Assembly: GCA_903884185.1 (NCBI GenBank)
Contig: CAISDV010000163.1
Location: 1-50,447 of the forward strand
DNA from: an uncultured Chitinophagaceae bacterium
GTDB taxonomy: Bacteria; Bacteroidota; Bacteroidia; Chitinophagales; Chitinophagaceae
Length of the DNA: 50,447 nucleotides
Direction: 5' to 3'
In this document: positions 7,205 to 15,290 of the stretch, one piece after another
Layout of the letters: each line of letters starts with the position of its first letter
Numbering within the stretch: position 1 is the first letter of the stretch
Notes under the pieces: model-generated
Told to the model about the DNA's origin: nothing
Database searches by the model: none
What the model saw: only the letters and a program-made list of their open reading frames with translations
Translations under genes and position numbers: made by a program

Positions 7205-8017
7205 ATGAAACCTGAAATCATTCTTCAGAGTGATGTCCTCGACATTGTCTTTGAAAATAAGAACAAAGCTTACGGCGCCTATGAATTGCGCAGGCATTAT
7301 AATGGCCGCCTTATACGGGCTATTATCATTACCCTTTCTGTCTTTCTCATTTTTGCAGTATTACAAGGCTGGAAAATACCGCACAGGGTGGGAACTGTTG
7401 AAGTATTGCGGTTAGATACGATGAAACTCATCGAGGTAGACATTCATAAGGAAATTGTACCGCCGAAGCAACTCGAAGTGCAGCAGCCAAAAGCTCTGGC
7501 TGCAGACAATGGTACACCTCCGAAGATAGTTCCTGATGTATTGGTCACAAAGCCAATAGCCACCGTCGAGTCGCTCGAAAACAAAATCATCACCAATCAT
7601 ACTAATGAAGGTGCGCCAGTTGGCATAAGCGAAAATATCACCCTTCAGCCAAGTGGTTCCGGAGCACCGGCAGCAACTGGTGTTGAAGAATTAGAACCTA
7701 CCGGCCCTATAGAAAGACCCGACCTAATGCCCGAATTTCCCGGTGGTACAGCCGCATTGCTCAAATTCATGCAGCGCAACCTTAAAGAACCCGACGACCT
7801 GGAGCAGGGCCAGAAACTGCTCGTGATATCAAGATTTGTGGTAGACAGCTCAGGGAATATTGTTGATATAGGCATCATCCGGAATGGCCGGAAAGACCTG
7901 GACGAAGAGGTTATGCGCGTGGTAAAGAAAATGCCCAAATGGAAACCAGGCATGCAACACGGGCACCATGTGCCGGTTTACTTCAGGCTGCCCGTCACTT
8001 TTGTATCGGCAGAATAG
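7205..8017 (+). CDS. TonB-family energy transducer (first copy)
   Basis: TonB links the inner-membrane ExbB/ExbD motor to outer-membrane receptors. The 270-aa product starts with the cytoplasmic segment LDIVFENKNKAYGAYELR that is typical of Bacteroidota TonB proteins and is also present in the second TonB at 32902. One membrane helix follows (about 39-57, IIITLSVFLIFAVLQGW). Next is a Pro/Val-rich periplasmic spacer. The C-terminal TonB_C domain starts near 180 with MPEFPGGTAALLKFMQRNL and contains VVDSSGNIVDIGIIRNG and PKWKPGMQHG. The open frame extends upstream through the heptamer array; ATG at 7205 directly precedes the conserved segment. It heads a four-gene unit without its own ExbB/ExbD; those lie 23 kb away. 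Confidence 0.9.
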   Translation: MKPEIILQSDVLDIVFENKNKAYGAYELRRHYNGRLIRAIIITLSVFLIFAVLQGWKIPHRVGTVEVLRLDTMKLIEVDIHKEIVPPKQLEVQQPKALAADNGTPPKIVPDVLVTKPIATVESLENKIITNHTNEGAPVGISENITLQPSGSGAPAATGVEELEPTGPIERPDLMPEFPGGTAALLKFMQRNLKEPDDLEQGQKLLVISRFVVDSSGNIVDIGIIRNGRKDLDEEVMRVVKKMPKWKPGMQHGHHVPVYFRLPVTFVSAE

Positions 8018-8062
8018 AATAATTCTCTAAATTGCCCATCCCTCATTTGAAATAATTGTTAA

Positions 8063-8308
8063 ATGGAAAGAGATTTTAAACAAACAGAGAGGAAAAGATT
8101 TAATTTGATGCGGAGGTCGAAAGACTTTACCATGGCAGGGCTTATTTTAGCAATGGCTGTGATCATGTTATGGGGCGATAAATTGGGCAACGACAGGTTG
8201 AGGGATTTTATCCTGGAAAAAGATCCAATGATGCGTTATTTATTTGGCAGTTTGTGTCTTATATACGGTAGTTTCAGGTTGTACAGGGGAATAAAGATGG
8301 ATACATGA
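8063..8308 (+). CDS. Small two-helix membrane protein of unknown function
   Basis: This is an 81-aa protein with a basic N-terminus (RDFKQTERKRFNLMRRSKD), a first hydrophobic helix around 24-41 (TMAGLILAMAVIMLWG) and a second around 58-74 (MRYLFGSLCLIYGSFRLY). I do not recognise a named family. Its stop overlaps the start of the phosphate-binding-like lipoprotein by 4 bp (ATGA), and it follows tonB by 45 bp, so it belongs to the same operon. It may assist the envelope function of its neighbours; nothing in the sequence shows how. Confidence 0.75.
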   Translation: MERDFKQTERKRFNLMRRSKDFTMAGLILAMAVIMLWGDKLGNDRLRDFILEKDPMMRYLFGSLCLIYGSFRLYRGIKMDT

Positions 8309-9231
8309 GAACTGAAAGATCAATTGGATGGATTTGTTTGTTTGTGTTATGGGCAGCCATTGCATCCTGTGGACATAAGCCACCGGAAAAAAAATCACTG
8401 CCAGATACCACGCCAAAACATGGAACTATATATATTAGCGTGGATGAAAGTTTCAGGCCGGTCATAGAGGAAGAGATCAAAGTCTATGAATCCTCATTTC
8501 CTGAAACACATATCATTGCTTCTTATAAATCCGAATCCAATTGCTGGAGAGACCTGCAGGGCGACAGTAACAGTATGGTTATTGTGGCCCGCCCCCCTAC
8601 AAAAGAGGAGGTATCGTTCTTTGAGAATAAATTATCTTTCCACCCGTATTACGATATACTGGCGTATGATGCAGTGGCGGCCATTGTGAATATTCATTCA
8701 GCCGACAGTGTTTTTACGCTGGCTAAATTGAAAGATATTCTGAGTGGTAAGAACAATACTACCGCGCTGATGGATGGAAATAATTCAACCAGCACGGTTC
8801 GTTACCTGCAGGACAGTATATTGCATGGCGGAAAATTTGGAAAAAATGTAGTGGCTACCCAGGGTGATGACTCAGTGATAAATATTATTTCCAATTCGCC
8901 TGGAGCCATTGGATTTGTGGGATTGAGTTGGGTAGGAAATTCAGACGACCCTAAGCAACTGGCTAACCTGGAAAAAATACGCCTGGCATTGGTAGAATGT
9001 GTTACATGTGAAGAGAAAGGATATTTTGCGAAACCTTCACAGGCAACTTTAACCTATGGACAGTATCCTCTGGCAAGGCCTTTGTATTGTATTGTAAAGG
9101 ATAATGCATCCGGGCTGGGCGCAGGTTTTATGGCCTTCATGGGTTTGGAAAGAGGGCAACTGATTTTTAGGAGATCTTACCTGGTACCAGGCAAGATCAA
9201 TTTTTTAAGACGAAATGTTATTCCAGGATAA
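8305..9231 (+). CDS. PstS-like substrate-binding lipoprotein
   Basis: This 308-aa protein has a type II signal peptide with lipobox AAIASCGHK (Cys near 23). The body resembles periplasmic phosphate-binding proteins of the PstS/PBP-like type: IYISVDESFRPVIEEEIKVY near the start, SMVIVARPPTKEEVSFF, VNIHSADSVFTLAKLKDILSG, a Ser/Thr-rich binding loop NNSTSTVRYLQDSIL, and NSPGAIGFVGLSWVG. No PstC, PstA or PstB transporter genes are nearby. It is instead sandwiched in a TonB/TPR unit, so a role in sensing or presenting a ligand is as likely as transport. The ATGA overlap with the preceding gene implies translational coupling. Ligand identity is not established. Confidence 0.8.
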   Translation: MRTERSIGWICLFVLWAAIASCGHKPPEKKSLPDTTPKHGTIYISVDESFRPVIEEEIKVYESSFPETHIIASYKSESNCWRDLQGDSNSMVIVARPPTKEEVSFFENKLSFHPYYDILAYDAVAAIVNIHSADSVFTLAKLKDILSGKNNTTALMDGNNSTSTVRYLQDSILHGGKFGKNVVATQGDDSVINIISNSPGAIGFVGLSWVGNSDDPKQLANLEKIRLALVECVTCEEKGYFAKPSQATLTYGQYPLARPLYCIVKDNASGLGAGFMAFMGLERGQLIFRRSYLVPGKINFLRRNVIPG

Positions 9232-9259
9232 GGATCACATAATCAACTATAAAAAAAAC

Positions 9260-11011
9260 ATGATGAAGAAGACCGTTTCTTTTTTTGTGACAGTTTTGAT
9301 GACTGTAAATTTTCTGATGGCACAAAGCCTGGCAGAAGGTATTAAAGACCTTGATTACGAAAAGAATAAGAGCGCAATGGATGTTTTGCAGAAAACATTC
9401 AATGCAAATCCGAAAGACCCGCAGGCCATTTATTGGCTTGGACAGGCAATGATCGCAAATGGAAATGTAAAAGGCGCAAAAGACCTTTACCAGAAATCAT
9501 TGGCCGATGGTGTGAATGATCCATGGATTTGGGTAGGACAAGGCCATACTGATATTTTATTAGGTGGAGATATCAATGCAGCCAAACAAAAATTTGAGCA
9601 GGCTATCACAGCAACTACAGAAACAAGAGGCAAGAACAAAGGCAAGCCAGCCGTAGGTATTTTAAATGCTATCGGCCGCGCAAATGCAATAGGGCATGAT
9701 GCTTCAGGCAGCAGCGCCAAACTGGGCGACCCGGTTTATGGTATTGATAAATTGAAACAAGCGGCTACTATAGACCCGCTTACAACTAATCCCGATATTT
9801 TCATCAACATGGGTATCCTTTACCTGAAAACTGGTGGAGAGCAAGGTGGCGAAGCCGTAAAAGCATACCAGGAAGCAATTCAGCACGATCCAAAAAATGC
9901 CCGTGCCATGTACCGCATCGGGCTGATATATAAAAGCCAGAACAACCTTGAATCATTGACCAAATATTTTGGTGATGCCATTGCGGCAGACCCAACCTTT
10001 GCACCTGCATATCTTGCATTGTTTGATTACTATTCTTTAAAGGATGTGAACAGGGCGAAAGAATATATCGACAACTTTTTAAAGTATGCCGATAAAGACC
10101 CTGCTAATGATGTGTACTATGCTGATTATTTATTCAGGGCAGGTAAATACAATGAATCACTGGCTAAAGTAAAAGAGATAGACGCTGCTGCAGGCGCTGC
10201 CAATGTTCCTCAGTTGAATATTTTGTATGCCTATAACTACAATAAACTGGGAGATTCTGTTCAGGCAAAATCGTATGCAGAGAAATTTTTTGCAACAGCA
10301 CCACCGGAACTCATCAAACCAGAAAATTATGATATAGCCATTGATATCTTCTCTAAATTCCCTGGAAGCGAAGCACAAACGGCCAGCTATATACAAAAAG
10401 CAATTGATAATGATACTTCCAGGATAAACAAAGGGAACTTAATGGACCGGGCCGGTGCTATGTACGCCAAATCAAAAGACTATGCCAACCAGATGATATG
10501 GATGCAGAAAAAAATAGACCTGAATGGCGGAAGAATGGGCGAGTATGATTATTTCCAAATGACGAGCACGGCATTAAATATGAAGGATTATACTAAGACA
10601 ATAGACCTGGCGAAAAAATATATGGCTGCATTTCCCGACAAACCACAGCCATATTCGATCTTTAGAAGAGCTTCAGTTTTAAGCGATCCCGATACCAGCG
10701 GGCCTGTTATTGCAAACCTGATCTACCTCGATTCACTCTATTATATCCAGGGGATCGAGAAACGCCGAAGCGATATTTTCAAGAACCTATACTACATGAT
10801 CAACTATTATGTATACAAGACAAAAGAGCTGGACAAAGCGCTTGATGTAGCCAATAAGATGCTGGAGCTATATCCGGCACCAGGTGGCGAAGAAAATACG
10901 TACGCTTCCGGCGCAAAAGGCCAGATAGAAACCGGGATCGAGAAACTGAAACATCCGCCGGCCCCGGCCCGGCAGGGAAGCAAGTCATCGGGTGGCAATC
11001 CTCCCAAATAA
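9260..11011 (+). CDS. Exported tetratricopeptide-repeat protein
   Basis: This is a 583-aa protein with a signal peptide (KKTVSFFVTVLMTVNFLMAQ) followed by TPR-type helix pairs: AIYWLGQAMIANGNVKGAKD, KAYQEAIQHDPKNARAMYRI, GLIYKSQNNLESLTKYFGDA, DKALDVANKMLELYPAPGG. TPR arrays mediate protein-protein contacts; the location should be periplasmic or outer-membrane-facing. The start could be ATG 9260 or 9263, both before the signal peptide; the open frame from 9215 overlaps the previous gene and adds a non-signal segment. It is the last gene of the tonB/PstS-like unit and is followed by an intrinsic terminator. Confidence 0.85.
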   Translation: MMKKTVSFFVTVLMTVNFLMAQSLAEGIKDLDYEKNKSAMDVLQKTFNANPKDPQAIYWLGQAMIANGNVKGAKDLYQKSLADGVNDPWIWVGQGHTDILLGGDINAAKQKFEQAITATTETRGKNKGKPAVGILNAIGRANAIGHDASGSSAKLGDPVYGIDKLKQAATIDPLTTNPDIFINMGILYLKTGGEQGGEAVKAYQEAIQHDPKNARAMYRIGLIYKSQNNLESLTKYFGDAIAADPTFAPAYLALFDYYSLKDVNRAKEYIDNFLKYADKDPANDVYYADYLFRAGKYNESLAKVKEIDAAAGAANVPQLNILYAYNYNKLGDSVQAKSYAEKFFATAPPELIKPENYDIAIDIFSKFPGSEAQTASYIQKAIDNDTSRINKGNLMDRAGAMYAKSKDYANQMIWMQKKIDLNGGRMGEYDYFQMTSTALNMKDYTKTIDLAKKYMAAFPDKPQPYSIFRRASVLSDPDTSGPVIANLIYLDSLYYIQGIEKRRSDIFKNLYYMINYYVYKTKELDKALDVANKMLELYPAPGGEENTYASGAKGQIETGIEKLKHPPAPARQGSKSSGGNPPK

Positions 11012-11021
11012 AATAATAAAT

Positions 11022-11050
11022 TAAACTCCTCCTTCGCGGGGAGTTTTTCT
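11022..11050 (+). terminator. Intrinsic terminator after the TPR gene
   Basis: AAACTCC-TCCTTCGCG-GGGAGTTTTT forms a stem of about 6-7 bp followed by T-rich sequence (TTTTTCTTTTATTT). It separates the tonB/TPR unit from the nuo operon. Confidence 0.7.
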
Positions 11051-11081
11051 TTTATTTATATGCCTTACAGGCTTATTTTTG
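11051..11081 (+). promoter_or_regulatory. Candidate promoter of the nuo operon
   Basis: TTTA at 11051-11054 and TATTTTTG at 11074-11081 are 19 nt apart. This matches the Bacteroidota layout TTTG-N19-TAnnTTTG with one mismatch in the -33 element. It lies just after the terminator and gives a leader of roughly 12-15 nt before the nuoA ATG at 11100. Confidence 0.5.
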
Positions 11082-11099
11082 CTGCTTATTGTACCACTT

Positions 11100-11498
11100 A
11101 TGAACGGGTTGTCCCTTTTTTTAGATGTAAATGAAAGTGCCGCTGTTGATTATTTCCCCATCGCTGTTCAATTGATCTTCGCCGTTGGCTTTGTTGTTAC
11201 CATGATCGCCGTCTCTGCCTGGGCAGGCCCCAAACGCAAAACAAGTGATAAATTAGAAACATTTACAAGCGGTATTGCTACCCATGGAGATGCCAGGCAA
11301 CCTATGGCCGTTAAATATTTTCTAGTTGCCATTTTATTTGTACTCTTTGATGTGGAAGTGATATTCTTCTATCCATATGCTGTTAATTTCAGGGCATTGG
11401 GATGGGATGGTTTTTATGCTGTATTGATGTTTGTTGCTTTTTTTCTTGCAGGATTTATTTATATCATTAAGAAAGGCGCACTGGATTGGGAAGGTTAA
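11100..11498 (+). CDS. nuoA: NADH:quinone oxidoreductase subunit A
   Basis: NuoA is a small membrane subunit of complex I near the quinone site. The 132-aa product has three predicted membrane helices: about 20-42 (IAVQLIFAVGFVVTMIAVSAW), 74-96 and 100-122. Between the first two is the characteristic loop ending in VKYFLVAILFVLFDVEVIFF, whose Asp/Glu pair is conserved in the family. The open frame could begin at TTG 11079, but that codon overlaps the predicted -7 box, so ATG 11100 is preferred. It is first of the nuo operon, 15 bp before nuoB. Confidence 0.93.
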   Translation: MNGLSLFLDVNESAAVDYFPIAVQLIFAVGFVVTMIAVSAWAGPKRKTSDKLETFTSGIATHGDARQPMAVKYFLVAILFVLFDVEVIFFYPYAVNFRALGWDGFYAVLMFVAFFLAGFIYIIKKGALDWEG

Positions 11499-11513
11499 AT
11501 TAAATAATTGATT

Positions 11514-12104
11514 ATGTCACGCCCCGTTAGATTTAATATTTACCAGAAAGAAGCAGACGCAAAAACTGCTGTCAGCATGACGGAAGCGCCCGAAGGTTAT
11601 ACAGGCGACGGCTTCTTTACAACTAAATTGAGTGATGTGGTAGGGTTGGCGCGTAAGAATTCTATCTGGCCCTTACCCTTTGCTACCTCCTGTTGCGGCA
11701 TAGAATTTATGGCAACCATGGGATCACATTATGACCTTGCAAGATTTGGAAGTGAACGCGTAGGTTTTTCGCCACGTCAATGTGATTTGCTAATGGTGAT
11801 GGGGACCATCGCTAAAAAAATGGCGCCAGTTCTACGCCAGGTATACCTCCAGATGGCAGAGCCACGCTGGGTTCTAAGCATGGGAGCCTGCGCATCAAGT
11901 GGCGGCATCTTTGATACTTACAGCGTTTTACAGGGTATTGATCAGATTATCCCAGTTGATATATATATACCCGGTTGCCCTCCAAGACCCGAAGCAGTAT
12001 TGGATGGTTTTATGCGGATACAGGAACTCGTTGGACAAGAAAGCATCCGCAGAAGAAACAGTGAGCAATACAAAGGATTGCTGGAGAGTTACGGCATACA
12101 ATAA
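11514..12104 (+). CDS. nuoB: NADH:quinone oxidoreductase subunit B
   Basis: NuoB carries the terminal [4Fe-4S] cluster N2 that passes electrons to quinone. The 196-aa protein shows the cluster ligands in PFATSCCGIEFMA, SMGACASSGG and IPGCPPRPEA, that is the tandem Cys pair plus two single Cys. The N-terminal 40 residues are a non-conserved extension. ATG 11514 is used in preference to TTG 11508. It is cytoplasmic, on the peripheral arm. Confidence 0.96.
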   Translation: MSRPVRFNIYQKEADAKTAVSMTEAPEGYTGDGFFTTKLSDVVGLARKNSIWPLPFATSCCGIEFMATMGSHYDLARFGSERVGFSPRQCDLLMVMGTIAKKMAPVLRQVYLQMAEPRWVLSMGACASSGGIFDTYSVLQGIDQIIPVDIYIPGCPPRPEAVLDGFMRIQELVGQESIRRRNSEQYKGLLESYGIQ

Positions 12105-12129
12105 TAATTTGTTGTTTGGAATTTTATAA

Positions 12130-12660
12130 ATGCAGAATGAAATGTCATTGACCAACGAAAGGATCAAACAGCGTTTGCAGGAAAAATTCGGAGAGGCCGT
12201 TTCCGGTTTCGAAGAACAATATGGCATGCTCAGTTTTGAAGTACCCAATGAAATGAATTTAAAAACATTGCAGTTCCTTTATGATGATGAGGAATTGAAA
12301 TTTCGTTTTCTTACCGACCTCTGTGCAGTAAATTACCCCGAACAGGAAGGCAGGGAGCTGGCAGTTGTTTATCACCTTCATAATCTCACTGATAACACCC
12401 GCATCCGTTTTAAAATATTTACAGATATCAAAAAACCGGATGTTTTTACGGCTGTTAAATTATTCTCCTCCGCCAACTGGATGGAAAGAGAAACCTATGA
12501 TTTTTTTGGAGTGAATTTCGTGGGGCATCCCAATCTCAAGCGCATTCTGAATGTGGATGAGATGGATTATTTCCCACTGAGAAAAGAATACCCGTTGGAA
12601 GAACGCACCAGAACAGATAAAGATGATGCCATGTTTGGCCGCGGGGGAACCATGAATTAA
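12130..12660 (+). CDS. nuoC: NADH:quinone oxidoreductase subunit C
   Basis: NuoC is the 30-kDa peripheral-arm subunit that packs against NuoD. The 176-aa protein contains the family signature ERETYDFFGVNFVGHPNLKR followed by PLRKEYPLEE. The length is normal for a stand-alone NuoC; it is not fused to NuoD as in enterobacteria. The gene lies 25 bp after nuoB and 20 bp before nuoD. Confidence 0.95.
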   Translation: MQNEMSLTNERIKQRLQEKFGEAVSGFEEQYGMLSFEVPNEMNLKTLQFLYDDEELKFRFLTDLCAVNYPEQEGRELAVVYHLHNLTDNTRIRFKIFTDIKKPDVFTAVKLFSSANWMERETYDFFGVNFVGHPNLKRILNVDEMDYFPLRKEYPLEERTRTDKDDAMFGRGGTMN

Positions 12661-12680
12661 TAAAATCCGGAACACAGAAT

Positions 12681-13910
12681 ATGCAGGAACACCAGCATCA
12701 TATTAAGTTACCAGAAGGCTCCATAGAAAAGCAGACCACTACGCTGAACCTTGGGCCTACACATCCTGCCACGCACGGTGTGTTTCAGAATATCCTGGAG
12801 CTGGATGGAGAACGCATTGTATCTGCCGAACAAACCGTTGGATATATTCATCGTGCGTTTGAAAAACTCGCAGAACGCAGGCCTTTATATCAAATTACAA
12901 CTCTTACTGACCGTTTGAATTATTGCAGCAGTCCTATTAATAATATGGGCTGGCACATGACCTGCGAAAAATTGCTGAAGATTGAAACGCCAAAGCGAGT
13001 AGATTATTTGCGCATCATCATCATGGAATTGGCGCGTATCTCTGATCACCTGATCTGTAACTCGATAGTTGGGGTTGATAGCGGTGCTTATACAGGTTTC
13101 CTTTATGTAATGCAATACCGCGAACTGATCTATGAGATATATGAAGAGATCTGCGGTTCACGCCTTACAACAAATATTGGAAGGATCGGTGGGTTTGAAA
13201 GAAATTTTAATGCAGTTGCTTTTGAGAAGTTGGAAAAATTCCTGCGCGAATATCCCAAAGTGCTGAAAGAATTTGATAACCTGTTTGTCCGCAACAGGAT
13301 ATTTATGGATCGCTTGCAGGGAACAGGCGCCATCAGTGCAGAGAGGGCGTTGAACTATGGGTTCACCGGGCCAAACCTTCGTGCATCAGGAGTGGATTAT
13401 GATGTTCGTGTACACAATCCTTATTGCAGTTATGGTGATTTTGATTTTATTATTCCTGTAGGAAAGACCGGGGATAATTATGATAAATTTTTAGTGCGTG
13501 ATGAAGAAATGTGGCAGAGCCTGAGCATAATTGAACAGGCGTACAGGAAAGTGCAGGACTTCAAAGGAGCCGATGCAGAAGTATTTCATGCCGATGTTCC
13601 TGAATATTACCTGCCCGAGAAAAAAGACGTGTACACTAAGATGGAAGCGCTGATTTGGCATTTCAAGATCATCATGGGCGAAACAGATATTCCAAAAGGT
13701 GAAGTATATTTCAGCGTGGAAGGGGCTAATGGTGAACTTGGTTTTTATCTGATCAGTGATGGCGGAAGAACCCCTTACCGTTTGCATTTCCGCAGGCCTT
13801 GTTTTGTTTATTACCAGGCTTACGAAGAGGTTACCAAAGGTTCTATGCTCAGCGATGCTATTATTACCATGAGCAGTATGAACCTGATAGCAGGGGAGAT
13901 GGATGCGTAG
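12681..13910 (+). CDS. nuoD: NADH:quinone oxidoreductase subunit D
   Basis: NuoD is the 49-kDa subunit that forms the quinone pocket with NuoB. The 409-aa protein has NLGPTHPATHGV near the start, DRLNYCSSPINNMGWHM, NIGRIGGFERN, the invariant SVEGANGELGFYLISDGG, and a C-terminus ending in MNLIAGEMDA (family ends D-P-V-M-G-E-V-D-R or similar). A His-rich 10-residue N-terminus precedes the conserved part. Confidence 0.96.
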   Translation: MQEHQHHIKLPEGSIEKQTTTLNLGPTHPATHGVFQNILELDGERIVSAEQTVGYIHRAFEKLAERRPLYQITTLTDRLNYCSSPINNMGWHMTCEKLLKIETPKRVDYLRIIIMELARISDHLICNSIVGVDSGAYTGFLYVMQYRELIYEIYEEICGSRLTTNIGRIGGFERNFNAVAFEKLEKFLREYPKVLKEFDNLFVRNRIFMDRLQGTGAISAERALNYGFTGPNLRASGVDYDVRVHNPYCSYGDFDFIIPVGKTGDNYDKFLVRDEEMWQSLSIIEQAYRKVQDFKGADAEVFHADVPEYYLPEKKDVYTKMEALIWHFKIIMGETDIPKGEVYFSVEGANGELGFYLISDGGRTPYRLHFRRPCFVYYQAYEEVTKGSMLSDAIITMSSMNLIAGEMDA

Positions 13911-13951
13911 TTGATGAATAATTATTGAGAAGTATTTTTTGAATAAATGTT

Positions 13952-14452
13952 ATGATCAAATTTTCTGAAGAAAAACTGGCGGAAGTAAATAAGATAGTGG
14001 CACGCTATCCCGCAGGAAAACAAAAAAGCGCACTGCTGCCGGTACTACACCTCGCACAGGAAACTTTTGGCGGATGGCTGAGCGCAGAAACAATGGATTA
14101 TGTGGCCACTCTTTTACAGATACAGCCCGTTGAAGTATATGAGGTAGCTACTTTCTACAGCATGTATAATCTGAAACCGGTTGGAAAATATATGTTCGAG
14201 GTTTGCCATACCGGCCCCTGCATGATCAATGGTAGCGATGAGATCATTCAATATATAAAATCGAAATTGAATATTGGAGCGGGAGAAACAACTGCAGATG
14301 GATTGTTCTCATTAAAGACAGTTGAATGTTTAGGCGCCTGCGGTTATGCGCCAATGATGCAGCTAGGAAAGAATTACCGGGAACATTTGACAAAAGAAAA
14401 AGTGGATGCTATTATTGATGAGTGCAGAAAAAATGCAGCAACAAATAATTAA
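13952..14452 (+). CDS. nuoE: NADH:quinone oxidoreductase subunit E
   Basis: NuoE is the 24-kDa thioredoxin-fold subunit with [2Fe-2S] cluster N1a in the NADH-oxidising module. The 166-aa protein has the four ligands Cys85 and Cys90 (CHTGPC) and Cys126 and Cys130 (CLGAC). ATFYSMYNLKPVGKY is a family phrase. Its stop is only 2 bp before the next gene, which is not a nuo gene, so transcription and perhaps translation are coupled to the two inserted genes. Confidence 0.95.
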   Translation: MIKFSEEKLAEVNKIVARYPAGKQKSALLPVLHLAQETFGGWLSAETMDYVATLLQIQPVEVYEVATFYSMYNLKPVGKYMFEVCHTGPCMINGSDEIIQYIKSKLNIGAGETTADGLFSLKTVECLGACGYAPMMQLGKNYREHLTKEKVDAIIDECRKNAATNN

Positions 14453-14454
14453 CC

Positions 14455-14898
14455 ATGATAAAACGCAACCTGATATTCATTCTTGTTTCCTGCTGGGCAT
14501 TTCATGCAACAGCACAAACAGGCCGCGAAAAAGAAGTAATGGATAAAATGGAAAATCTGAACAATGCCATTTTTGTAAATAAAGACAGTGTAGCGCTGGC
14601 AGGCATGCTCGACGAGAAGCTGAGCTACGCTCATTCAGACGGACATATCGAGAATAAAGCAGAGATGATAAAAAATGCGGTGCACAACCTCACTACTTAC
14701 CGTAATGTGGGTATGGAAAAAACAAGCGTTGTATTTTTTAATAACACAGCTATTGCCAGGCAACAACTGAATGCGCTTCAAACAGATAATACAGGAAAAG
14801 AATCTCCATTGCATTTAGGAATATTACAGGTTTGGATACAAGAAGGCAAACAATGGAAATTAGTTGCAAGGGAGAGTGTAAAACTGGCAGTGAATTAA
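14455..14898 (+). CDS. Exported NTF2-like (DUF4440-type) protein inserted in the nuo operon
   Basis: This 147-aa protein has a signal peptide (MIKRNLIFILVSCWAFHATAQ). The body has the look of the SnoaL/NTF2 fold: MDKMENLNNAIFVNKDSVAL, LDEKLSYAHSDGHIENKAEM, then alternating strands ending with GILQVWIQEGKQWKLVARES. DUF4440-type proteins are small alpha+beta cone proteins of mostly unknown function, some with ligand-binding pockets. Being exported, it cannot be part of the cytoplasmic arm of complex I. It begins 2 bp after nuoE and ends 10 bp before the protease-like gene; all three are on one strand within the operon. Confidence 0.78.
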   Translation: MIKRNLIFILVSCWAFHATAQTGREKEVMDKMENLNNAIFVNKDSVALAGMLDEKLSYAHSDGHIENKAEMIKNAVHNLTTYRNVGMEKTSVVFFNNTAIARQQLNALQTDNTGKESPLHLGILQVWIQEGKQWKLVARESVKLAVN

Positions 14899-14908
14899 TA
14901 AATATTTT

Positions 14909-15280
14909 ATGGGTATTACAAATGCAATATTGAGAGTGAGGGAACATCGTAAATCAGAAAATTTTGCAGATGTTGAGTTTATGGTTGATAGCGGTGCAGT
15001 ATACAGTTTAGTGCCGGGTAAAATTCTTGATGAATTAGGGATAGAGCCATATAAAGAAATGAGTTTTTCACTCGCCGATGGAACAACAGTTAAAAGGAGG
15101 ATCAGCTCAGCTTATTTTGAATTTGAAGGAGAAGGTGGTCCGGCACCGGTAGTATATGGAGAGGAAGGCGACACTCCATTACTTGGTGCAACAACATTGG
15201 AATCTATTGGTTTGATATTAAATCCGTTTACGAGAACATTACATCCAATGAGGATGTTAATGGCCGGGTTAAAAAAATAA
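14909..15280 (+). CDS. Small clan-AA (retropepsin-like) aspartic protease inserted in the nuo operon
   Basis: This is a 123-aa soluble protein without signal peptide. It carries the aspartic-protease flap/active-site motif VDSGAVYSLVP (D-S-G, Asp27) and, in the second half, the hydrophobic-hydrophobic-Gly motif PLLGATTLESIGL (about 86-98). Both are expected in a single-lobed retropepsin-like fold that must dimerise to be active. LADGTTVKRR and the C-terminal NPFTRTLHPMRMLMAGL are further family-type phrases. Such small proteases occur in varied bacteria and archaea with unknown substrates. It sits between the DUF4440-like gene and nuoF with 10-bp gaps. Whether it acts on complex I assembly is pure inference from position. 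Confidence 0.8.
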   Translation: MGITNAILRVREHRKSENFADVEFMVDSGAVYSLVPGKILDELGIEPYKEMSFSLADGTTVKRRISSAYFEFEGEGGPAPVVYGEEGDTPLLGATTLESIGLILNPFTRTLHPMRMLMAGLKK

Positions 15281-15290
15281 CGGGGCAGGT

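Noticed and set aside
11022-11100. Riboswitch or attenuator before nuoA
   Set aside because: The space is filled by a simple terminator and a promoter-like pair, with a leader too short for a riboswitch.
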